Assembly (NCBI GenBank): GCA_963702565.1
Contig: CAVPDE010000014.1
Location: forward strand, 62,001-126,000
DNA from: CAVPDE01 sp963702565
GTDB taxonomy: Bacteria; Desulfobacterota; DSM-4660; Desulfatiglandales; HGW-15
Length of the DNA stretch: 64,000 nt
Direction of reading: 5' to 3'
The notes under the pieces are model-generated. The model was not told where the DNA came from and searched no databases. It saw only the letters and a list, made by a program, of their open reading frames with translations. Of this stretch, positions 16,904-23,851 are shown in pieces (position 1 is the stretch's first letter; every line of letters starts with the position of its first letter). Made by a program: the position numbers and the translations under genes.

Positions 16904-17896
16904 TTACCCCCTTTTCGCCTCTTGTTCTAGTTTCCTGACTGCCTCGTCGGTTTTGATCCATTTGCGGTAAGGATCGATCAGGAACGCCGTATTGGTGTTG
17001 GTCAGTTTCTTGACTTTCTCCTCGCCGATGACTTTCAGGAACTCATCCCTGGTCTTGTAGCCCAGCACATATTTCTCCACATATTCCTTCGTCCCTTCGA
17101 CGGTCTTGAGCCGGTCGTTCATGTAGAACATGTGCTCCTCGTCGCTGTCGTGAACGCCCGGAGAGCCGGCAGGCCATGCGCTCATGGGCCAGTACACCAC
17201 CGCGTCCACCACTTCGCTGATCATCCTCGTGAGGTTCGGGAACTGCCGCATGCAGCCCGTGTCCACGATGTAATCCGTGACCAGCACGACTTTCTGAGCG
17301 GCCCGGGACATCTCAAACCGGTTCCATTCAGAACCAATCATGATGCCGTTGCCGGAAATGTCGGCCATGGTCACGTGAATTGCGGCAACTTCCGGTCTCA
17401 GGGATCTGAAAGCTCCATATTTCTTGCCCGTGAAAGGATCGATGATTTCCGGTGTCTTCCTGGTGCAGGGATACTCATTCGGGTAATCTCCAGAGCACCA
17501 TTGCTGGTCGCAAAAAATACTGACGGTGGCTGGGACAAAAGGCCAGTTCATGGCGCCGCCGAAAAACCGCCAGGACATGGCGCCGTTGGAGTAGTCTTCG
17601 ATGATGGTCTTTCCACTGGTGACCGCCCGGTTCAGTCCGTTCGCAAACCCGTAGACCTCCAGGCCGGAAAAGCCTACTTCAACTCGTCTGACCGCTCCCA
17701 CGCCTGCCAGGAGGTTGATCTGCTGGCTCCCGCAGTGGGAAATCATGTCGAGGTTTTTTCTGCCTTGCCTCACCATCTCTCTGCCGAAGGCGATGGTGTC
17801 GGCTCCGACCGGGTAAGCTGAGCCGTGGGCGTAGGTCATGCCGTCCCACGTGTACTTGGCCACAGCTTCCTGCATGGAAATCAACTTGTTCAGCAT
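16904..17896 (-). CDS. CoA-transferase family I, alpha subunit (glutaconate CoA-transferase-like)
   Basis: The 330-residue first subunit shows the family pattern: DGMTYAHGSAYPVGA near the N-terminus, LDMISHCGSQQINLLAGVGAVRRVEVGFSG split over several blocks, and AAIHVTMADISGNGIMIGSE. It pairs with the beta subunit encoded 5 bases downstream. The start has a GAGGAGG ribosome site, and a -24/-12 promoter lies about 45 bases upstream. The C-terminal region (residues about 255-330) is longer than in the classic GctA and contains a KKLTNTNTAFLIDPYRKWI stretch. The acid substrate cannot be read from the sequence. Confidence 0.9.
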   Translation of the reverse strand: MLNKLISMQEAVAKYTWDGMTYAHGSAYPVGADTIAFGREMVRQGRKNLDMISHCGSQQINLLAGVGAVRRVEVGFSGLEVYGFANGLNRAVTSGKTIIEDYSNGAMSWRFFGGAMNWPFVPATVSIFCDQQWCSGDYPNEYPCTRKTPEIIDPFTGKKYGAFRSLRPEVAAIHVTMADISGNGIMIGSEWNRFEMSRAAQKVVLVTDYIVDTGCMRQFPNLTRMISEVVDAVVYWPMSAWPAGSPGVHDSDEEHMFYMNDRLKTVEGTKEYVEKYVLGYKTRDEFLKVIGEEKVKKLTNTNTAFLIDPYRKWIKTDEAVRKLEQEAKRG

Positions 17897-17938
17897 TTAC
17901 GTTCCTCCTCCGATTCAGTGCGAATTGTAGCCCTATTC

Positions 17939-17954
17939 TGCAATAGGTATGCCA
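17939..17954 (-). promoter_or_regulatory. Sigma54 (-24/-12) promoter of the CoA-transferase operon
   Basis: Minus-strand sequence TGGCATACCTATTGCA matches TGGCAC-N5-TTGCA at all but one defined position, with correct GG-N10-GC spacing. It shares the TGGCAT form with the promoter at 10494-10509. The CoA-transferase alpha start codon is 43 bases downstream. Confidence 0.88.
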
Positions 17955-18123
17955 TCCTGTTTTACGGGATCTTTGGCAAAAAAACTCGTGGCCTAGGAAG
18001 CGAAATCGGCTCTAAAACGCCCCACTCAAGCGGTTCACAAGGCTCTTGGAAGATTTCGCCATTCTGCTCTGTGGATTCCGCGGGGGAAGGATTTCGAGGC
18101 AAGAGGGCGGCACGGGAAATCTT

Positions 18124-18139
18124 GGTGCAGAATTGCACC
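18124..18139. promoter_or_regulatory. Perfect inverted repeat, possible operator
   Basis: GGTGCA and TGCACC flank GAAT, giving a 16-base dyad in the divergent space 170 bases upstream of the sigma54-type promoter at 17939 and 130 bases before the activator gene. A regulator binding here could serve both directions. The identity of any such protein is unknown. Confidence 0.4.
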
Positions 18140-18269
18140 GGCCAGCCGCCCATCGCACCAGATGCATCTGCCGGGGCTGAAGTTGAACCGAAGGAGTTTG
18201 AAAAAGAACCGCCTCTCATGGTAAGAAAAAAGGTCCCTAACTGATAAGACTAATAAGGGTAAGCAGGCA

Positions 18270-19820
18270 ATGGAAAGATGCGATCAGACCGACCGGTGGA
18301 TAAGATCCATAATGGTCCGTACCGCGCCTCCGAGCTTGAAAGACAACACCGGGGATGTCGATCGCCTGATCAAAGGAATCGAAAAAGACCTGGGGGGCGA
18401 AGAGGTGAGAGTGGATCTCGCCCTTGCGAAAAGAATCCCCTCTTTCCTGAGAGAACACGGCTATGAAGCGGAGGCGCTTCTTTGTAAAGGAGTCTCGTCG
18501 TGGCATGTGGTGGACCTGTTTCCCCGAACCGAGGCGGGTTCTTTTTATGGCCTTGCCGTGGACCTTGGAACGTCCATGATCGCGGTCCGTCTCCTGGACC
18601 TTGGGACAGGAGAAGTTAAAGAGGAGACTTCTTTTCTCAACCCCCAAATTCACATGGGGCCGGACATCCTCACCCGGATTCATTTCGCCGGCCAGGAGGG
18701 CGGGCTCCAGGAACTGCAGTCTCTCCTGATCAACAGGCTCAATCAGGAAATTCAGTCCCTCGCCAAGAGACAAGGAATCTCCACCAAGAACATCGTCGGG
18801 GCCTCCGTCGCAGGCAATACGACAATGACCCACCTTTTCTTGGGGCTTGATCCTTACTGGATCTGCCGGGAACCCTATATCCCCGTTCTCAACAGACCGG
18901 GACTGATTGGGGCGAAGGAACTCGGCCTGGGGATTCACGAGCGAGGCGTGGTCTTTGTTTTTCCGAACACGGGGAGTTACTTTGGCGGAGATTTGATGGC
19001 CGGCATCCTGGCTTCGGGCATGAATCACCAGGAAGAGGTCTCCATCCTGGTGGATGTGGGAACCAACGCAGAAGTGGTCCTGGGAAACAGGGACTGGCTC
19101 GTCGCCTGTGCAGGGGCTGCAGGACCGGCTCTGGAGGGGGGAGTGGCCAGCATGGGGATGATGGCCGGCCCTGGGGTCATTGACAAGGTGGTCATTGATC
19201 CGGCCTCAGGGGAATTCCAGGTGGGAACCATCGACGGCCTTTCTCCTGTGGGTATTTGCGGGTCAGGGATGATCGATTTGGTGGCGCAACTCTATCTAGC
19301 GGGCATGATCGACATCAGGGGGAAATACGTCCCGGAGAAGTGCGGAAGGAGGATGCGAACGATCGATGAGATGCAGCATCTCATTGTCGTATTCTCAAAG
19401 GATTCGGGTACCGGGGAGACCCTGACCCTCAGCCAGGCGGAGATCGACGCCCTCATGCGGTCAAAGGCGGCCATGCACACCATTTTGACCACCATGATTC
19501 GGATGATTCATCTCGAGTGGAAAGGTTTCCGGAAATTCTATGTGGCCGGGACCTTCGGTTCCTACATCAACCCAAGGGCGGCGATTGTGCTCGGCATGCT
19601 GCCTGATCTGCCCCTAGAAGTTTATGAAGCGCTGGGCAACACTTCTCTTGCCGGGGCGACCGAGGCTCTTCTGTCGCTGAGGAAAAGAGAGGAGGTAGAT
19701 GAGATCCGGAACCGCGTGACCTATGTGGAGATGAACGTCAACCAGGAGTTCATGAACGAGTTCAGCGCCGCGAAATTCATTCCCCACACAGATCGGACGC
19801 TCTTCCCCTCAGTGCCTTAG
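18270..19820 (+). CDS. ASKHA-domain corrinoid activation protein (RACo/DUF4445-like) without a ferredoxin domain
   Basis: The 516-residue protein starts in the linker region of the RACo family (PPSLKDNTGDVDRLI) and continues into the middle and ASKHA ATPase domains. It shows AVDLGTSM, SVAGNTTMTHL, NTGSYFGGDLMAGILASGM, VDVGTNAEVVLGN, GPALEGGVASMGMMAGPG, GICGSGMIDL and AGTFGSYINP. Family members use ATP hydrolysis to reduce inactive Co(II) corrinoid proteins to Co(I). Typical members have a [2Fe-2S] domain of about 90 residues at the N-terminus, and this gene has none, so an outside electron donor would be needed. It is the likely partner of the corrinoid protein at 7827-8471. Confidence 0.88.
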   Translation: MERCDQTDRWIRSIMVRTAPPSLKDNTGDVDRLIKGIEKDLGGEEVRVDLALAKRIPSFLREHGYEAEALLCKGVSSWHVVDLFPRTEAGSFYGLAVDLGTSMIAVRLLDLGTGEVKEETSFLNPQIHMGPDILTRIHFAGQEGGLQELQSLLINRLNQEIQSLAKRQGISTKNIVGASVAGNTTMTHLFLGLDPYWICREPYIPVLNRPGLIGAKELGLGIHERGVVFVFPNTGSYFGGDLMAGILASGMNHQEEVSILVDVGTNAEVVLGNRDWLVACAGAAGPALEGGVASMGMMAGPGVIDKVVIDPASGEFQVGTIDGLSPVGICGSGMIDLVAQLYLAGMIDIRGKYVPEKCGRRMRTIDEMQHLIVVFSKDSGTGETLTLSQAEIDALMRSKAAMHTILTTMIRMIHLEWKGFRKFYVAGTFGSYINPRAAIVLGMLPDLPLEVYEALGNTSLAGATEALLSLRKREEVDEIRNRVTYVEMNVNQEFMNEFSAAKFIPHTDRTLFPSVP

Positions 19821-19825
19821 AGGCG

Positions 19826-19905
19826 AGTGACAAGTGACGAGTGACGAGTGACAAGTGACAAGTGACAAGTGACAAGACTAATACATGAACTCGTTACTTG
19901 TCACT
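19826..19905. repeat. Tandem GTGACAAGTGACGA repeat with inverted end
   Basis: Several direct copies of a 7-base unit (GTGACAA or GTGACGA) run from about 19826 to 19875. An inverted copy (GTTACTTGTCACTTTC) follows at about 19893-19908. The space lies between two convergent genes, so the transcript may fold into a hairpin. Confidence 0.75.
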
Positions 19906-19909
19906 TTCT

Positions 19910-20812
19910 TCAGTTGTCTTTGTCCTCTTTGTCTTCAGGCGGGCCTTCGGTGTCGCTTTCATTGATGTCCACATCCGGCATGGTGCTGATGTGGTATTCG
20001 ACCAGGAGGTTTTCGTCTTCTTCAGGGGGTTCCGTGGTTTCCCATGAGACCTCTCTCCGGGTTGGACTGAACCCGGTCGAGTGGGAAGCCATGGACATTC
20101 TGGAGTCCATTTTTTCGAGCTCCCGCTGACAGGCCACGCAAAGTGTGGCTTCAGGCACCAGGAGAAGGCGCTCCTTGGGGATCCGGGTACCGCACTCCTC
20201 ACAAAGACCGAAATCCTGCTCTTCGGCAACTCGATTCAAAAGATATTCGATCTTCTGCAATTCCCTGTTCTTTCTTTCAATGAGACTGAACTGGCTGTAG
20301 GCGGAGATCTCTCTCTGAGCGTCGTCCACTTCGTCAATGAAATCCCCTGCGGTGAGTTGCCCTTCATATTCCTTACGGCTTTTCATGAGGCGGTCAAGGG
20401 TTTGCTGAAGTTCCTGTTTCTTGAGCTCGAGGCTTTTCATGAAGGTGGTTCGAAAATCGTCTGGTTTGGGCATGGGTTTTTTCTTCTCACTGATCGCGGC
20501 TTTTTTGATTTCCTTGGCAGGAACCTTGGCTTTGGTTACGGGTTTGGGCTTGGAAGCAGCCTTGGGCTTGGGCACGACCTTGGCTTTAGGGACACTCTTC
20601 GGCCTGGCTAGGCTTTTGCGCTTTGAAGGACTCTTCGGCTTGGGGATCGTCTTGGGTTTGGAGCGGCCTTTAGGCTTCGAGATTGTCTTTGATTTGGGTT
20701 GCACCCTCTTGCTCACCTTGGGGGCTGCCTTTCGGAGTGTCTTGTTCACTTTTCTTGTGACAGAAGCTTTTTTCTTCTTGGATTTGAGTTTCTTGTCCTT
20801 GCTTGATTTCAT
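19910..20812 (-). CDS. DksA/TraR-type zinc-finger protein with a long Lys/Pro-rich N-terminal tail
   Basis: A 300-residue protein. The C-terminal half is DksA/TraR-like: a helical coiled-coil region (residues about 125-215) and a C4 zinc finger (CEECGTRIPKERL then CVACQREL). Residues about 8-105 are low-complexity, made of repeated KPK, SKPK and PKAK units like histone H1 or AlgP tails. The extreme C-terminus is acidic (DEDENLLVEYH and DTEGPPEDKEDKD). DksA proteins bind the RNA polymerase secondary channel. The tail could bind DNA or RNA. Usual DksA length is about 120-150 residues, so the tail doubles the protein. Confidence 0.85.
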   Translation of the reverse strand: MKSSKDKKLKSKKKKASVTRKVNKTLRKAAPKVSKRVQPKSKTISKPKGRSKPKTIPKPKSPSKRKSLARPKSVPKAKVVPKPKAASKPKPVTKAKVPAKEIKKAAISEKKKPMPKPDDFRTTFMKSLELKKQELQQTLDRLMKSRKEYEGQLTAGDFIDEVDDAQREISAYSQFSLIERKNRELQKIEYLLNRVAEEQDFGLCEECGTRIPKERLLLVPEATLCVACQRELEKMDSRMSMASHSTGFSPTRREVSWETTEPPEEDENLLVEYHISTMPDVDINESDTEGPPEDKEDKDN

Positions 20813-20917
20813 GGACCCCCTCCTCCGATAAGAACCTTCGAAAGTGAGCCGCCGTTCACGTTGGACCGATTATCAAGCCCCTGATTTCTAAAGGGCAATG
20901 ATAATAAAAGTAGAGTA

Positions 20918-20945
20918 CAAATACCCATTTTTAAATTTTTGTCAA
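20918..20945 (-). promoter_or_regulatory. Sigma70-type promoter candidate for the DksA-like gene
   Basis: On the minus strand TTGACA (20945-20940) is followed after 16 bases by TATTTG (20923-20918) within AT-rich sequence, about 105 bases before the start codon at 20812. The -35 is perfect and the -10 is partial. Confidence 0.5.
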
Positions 20946-21083
20946 CAAAATAACCGGCCCCTGTTCCGGGCTGGATTTCTAGAGACGGACAGCCTGAATT
21001 CAGTTCGCTTGTGGGCTCTCTCATTCTGTGATAACGTAATTTTTTTAATAGAGTGCGTGACACGATTCAAAGACAGGGGAAAG

Positions 21084-21755
21084 ATGAAACAAGGAGTCTT
21101 TATCACTTTTGAGGGGATGGAAGGATGTGGCAAGAGCACCCAGGCAAAACGGCTGGCCAGGAGATTGGGCCACCTGGGCATTGCCCATGTGATGACCTTA
21201 GAACCGGGAGGGACGGTGATTGGCCGGAAAATGAGACAGGTGTTGCTGGATTCCAGAAACAAGGCTCTCACCCCTCTGGCTGAACTCATGCTCTATGCCG
21301 CGGACAGGGCTCAACACGTAGAGGAGGTTATTAAGCCGGCTCTCAGGGCTGGGAAGTGGGTCATCTGTGATCGCTTCTCCGATGCCACCGTGGTTTACCA
21401 GGGGGCAGCCCGGGGGCAGGACAGAAAGCTCATCCGGCTTCTGAACAGTGTTGTCACTGACGGAATCCGGCCGCATCTCACTTTTCTGCTGGATTGCCCG
21501 GTAGAGGTTGGGCTCAGGAGAGCCCTGGGGAGGAACATGAAAGGTCAGGACCGCTTTGAAAAAGAGGCCCTGTCGTTCCATCGTAAAGTGAGGAAGGGTT
21601 ATCTTGACCTTGCCCGCAAGAACCGGAACAGGTTCGTGATCCTTGACGCAACGGTGAACCGAAAGGAAATCGAAGCGAAAATCCGTTTCCATTTGCATCG
21701 GTTCTTGACGCGAAACGGCATATTCTCGGCGGAGCGTTTTGACGTACGGCGATGA
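21084..21755 (+). CDS. tmk: Thymidylate kinase
   Basis: This 223-residue enzyme phosphorylates dTMP to dTDP. The P-loop is FEGMEGCGKST. The dTMP-binding region includes EPGGTVIG, the DRFSDATVVYQG motif corresponds to the usual DRY/F motif, and LIRLLNSVVTDGIRPHLTFLLDCP precedes the lid. The longer frame back to 20898 was rejected because the ATG at 21084 has a GGGGAAAG site and begins directly on the fold. The stop overlaps the holB start (ATGA), so the two genes are probably translationally coupled. Confidence 0.95.
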   Translation: MKQGVFITFEGMEGCGKSTQAKRLARRLGHLGIAHVMTLEPGGTVIGRKMRQVLLDSRNKALTPLAELMLYAADRAQHVEEVIKPALRAGKWVICDRFSDATVVYQGAARGQDRKLIRLLNSVVTDGIRPHLTFLLDCPVEVGLRRALGRNMKGQDRFEKEALSFHRKVRKGYLDLARKNRNRFVILDATVNRKEIEAKIRFHLHRFLTRNGIFSAERFDVRR

Positions 21756-22784
21756 AGAGACTCGTCATTCCTTTTTCGCAGATCATTGGCCAGGAGAGGG
21801 CGGTTCACCTCCTGAAACAGACGATCAAACGGGAGAAAATGCCCCACGCCTACCTCTTTGTGGGGGTGTCCGGAGTGGGGAAAACAACCACAGCCCTGTC
21901 CATGGCTCAGGCATTGAACTGCGAAGAACCGCAAGACGGCGAGAGTTGCGGTCGCTGCAGGCCTTGTCGCCAGTTGTTGGGGGGTAACTTTCCGGATTTT
22001 GAGTTGGTGGAGCCCGACGGCCAGAGCATCAAGATCGAGCAGGTGAGGGATGCTTGAACGTCGCTTTGCGTACAAGCCGGTTACCGGAAGATACCGGGTG
22101 ACGGTGGTCCGCCCTGCGGAGGCAATGACCGAGGAAGCCTCCAACGCTTTTCTGAAAACGCTCGAGGAGCCTCCTGCGGGGAATGTCCTGGTTCTCAATG
22201 CGACGGAGCCCTCGAACCTTCTGCCCACGATTCTTTCCCGGTGCCAGAAGGTGGTCTTCAGACGGATCCCCCCGCATCTTACAGAGAAATGGCTCATCGA
22301 CACGCAGGGGATGGATCGGGAGAAAGCGTCGGTTCTTGCAAGGATTTCCGACGGCAGCCTGGGGAGAGCCTTGGAGATGGAGGAGAGCGGTTTTCTGGAA
22401 AGGCGCCAGGAAGCTCTTCTTTGGCTTGCCAAACTTCAGAGATCCGCTCCGGAAGACGCTGTGGACTGGGCATCCCGCTTTGAGAAAAAACTCGAAAAAG
22501 ACGAGCGCCAGGAGGCGATAGTCGCCCTCCTGGGGTTGTGGAAGTCGTGGTACCGGGATCTGCTGCTGTTGAAAGCACAGGGGTCTGAGGAGTCGCTGAT
22601 CAACAGGGACCTGTCCCGTGAGTTGAAAATCGCTGTTGAAGCATTTAGAATGGATCACCTGGTATCCAATCTCCAGGCGCTCGATCAGGCGGAAAGAGAT
22701 CTCCTGCGCTTTCGAAATCAGGAACTCGTCCTGGAGAACGCGGTGTTGCACTTGAAACAGACCGAGTCGGAAAGAAATGTCTAG
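21752..22784 (+). pseudogene. holB: DNA polymerase III delta-prime subunit, one frameshift
   Basis: Two frames (21752-22057 and 22050-22784) make up one clamp-loader subunit of about 343 residues. The first has the RFC-type motif FVGVSGVGKTTTA and a zinc module of C-x8-C-x2-C-x2-C form. The second has AMTEEASNAFLKTLEEPP and ILSRCQKVVF, typical of delta-prime and gamma. The break is at about 22046-22050, with one base gained or two lost, and restoring QVREMLERRF makes a normal join. The gene is essential in bacteria, so an assembly or sequencing error is more likely than true loss. It overlaps tmk by 4 bases and ricT by 8. Confidence 0.9.
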
Positions 22785-23631
22785 TGACGTTATGACGACG
22801 AATTCAGAAGAGACAAGCCTGGTGGTCGAGGTTCAGATCCTCAAGTACGGGAGAGTCCAGAGCTTTGATTTGAACAACCTCACCCTTCAGAAGGGAGACA
22901 GAGTCCTCGTCGAATCCGAACAGGGGGTCTCCTTTGGTGTGGTGTGCACCGAGCCCAGACCCACCTCGGCATCGCAAAAACCGTCGAGAAAAGTGATTCG
23001 TGTTGCGAATGGGCAGGACGTGGAGAGATTCGGGAGAAATGCCGAAATGGAAAGAGAGGTCTATGCGTTCTGCTACACGAGGATCATGGAAAGAGCCTTG
23101 CCCATGTGCCTCGTGTCCGTGGAGTGCCTTTTTGACGAACACAAGACCATGGTCTATTTTACGGCGGAAGGCCGCGTGGATTTTCGTGAACTCGTCAAGG
23201 ATCTGGTGCAAAAATTCCGAACAAGAATCGAGATGAGACAGATCGGCGTGCGCCATCAAGCTAAGATGGTCGGGGGCCTGGGAACCTGCGGGCGTCATTT
23301 GTGCTGCACGAGTTTTCTCAACGGGTTTGCACCGGTGTCCATCAAAATGGCCAAGGAGCAAAACCTGTCCCTTAATCCTTCTAAGATCTCAGGCATGTGC
23401 GGACGACTGATGTGCTGCCTCGCTTATGAGTTCGATCACTATGAGAAAGCCAAAAAGGATCTGCCGAAAGTGGGCAAAAAGGTGAACACCGCTTACGGGA
23501 TGGCCAAGGTGATCCGCCAGAACATCTTCAGAGAGAGACTAACGGTCCTTCTGGAGTCCGGAGAGGAAAAGGAGATCTCTTACGAAGAAATTGTCAGGGA
23601 ACAAGCCCCCCAGAAAGACAATAGTGGGTAG
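22777..23631 (+). CDS. ricT: PSP1-domain protein, YaaT/RicT-like
   Basis: A 284-residue protein of the PSP1 family. It contains VEVQILKYGRVQSFD, DRVLVESEQGVSFG, the RDxxKMVGGLGTCG-like segment (GVRHQAKMVGGLGTCGRHLC) and SGMCGRLMCCLAYE. The clustered cysteines (CGRHLCC and CGRLMCC) match the iron-sulfur-binding RicT subunit of the RicAFT complex, which affects RNA maturation and development in Firmicutes. In Proteobacteria the gene often sits between holB and metG, as here. It overlaps the holB stop by 8 bases. Its role in this organism is inferred. Confidence 0.9.
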   Translation: MSSDVMTTNSEETSLVVEVQILKYGRVQSFDLNNLTLQKGDRVLVESEQGVSFGVVCTEPRPTSASQKPSRKVIRVANGQDVERFGRNAEMEREVYAFCYTRIMERALPMCLVSVECLFDEHKTMVYFTAEGRVDFRELVKDLVQKFRTRIEMRQIGVRHQAKMVGGLGTCGRHLCCTSFLNGFAPVSIKMAKEQNLSLNPSKISGMCGRLMCCLAYEFDHYEKAKKDLPKVGKKVNTAYGMAKVIRQNIFRERLTVLLESGEEKEISYEEIVREQAPQKDNSG

Positions 23632-23670
23632 CCTTTCCGGGCATAGAGCTAATGTTCCCAGCGGGCTGAG

Positions 23671-23829
23671 GATAAATCCGAAATCCGAAGCACGAAGCAC
23701 TAAACAAATTCGAAATTCAAATAGCCGAAATATCTAAACACAGTACTGTGAGATTTCGTTTGGGTTATTGAAGTTTTGAATTTCAGTCATTGTTTCGGAT
23801 TTCGAGCTTCGATATTCGAATTTCCCTTG
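23671..23829. repeat. AT-rich TTCGAAATTCGAA dispersed repeat, copy 1
   Basis: The space between ricT and metG holds repeated variants of ATCCGAAGCACGAA, TTCGAAATTCAAAT and, inverted, TTTCGGATTTCGAGCTTCGATATTCG in pieces. A very similar block lies at 60236-60383, between leuS and lptE. No gene was seen. Confidence 0.75.
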
Positions 23830-23851
23830 AAGGGAGTAACCAGCACAAACC

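Larger units (their letters stand above)
17897..18269. other. Divergent intergenic region between CoA-transferase and ASKHA activator genes
   Basis: No real gene was found in these 373 bases. The short open frames show no known family. The region holds the sigma54-type promoter at 17939-17954 and a perfect inverted repeat GGTGCA-GAAT-TGCACC at 18124-18139. A plus-strand SD-like AAGGG stands before 18270. I looked for a [2Fe-2S] ferredoxin coding stretch that could have belonged to the activator and saw none. Confidence 0.55.

Noticed and set aside
17962..18219. Small gene, or a lost [2Fe-2S] domain of the activator
   Set aside because: The frame has no ferredoxin cysteine pattern and no start site; I see only regulatory DNA.
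20440..20720. CRISPR-like or satellite repeat
   Set aside because: The repetitive DNA simply encodes the Lys/Pro tail of the DksA-like protein; there are no spacers.
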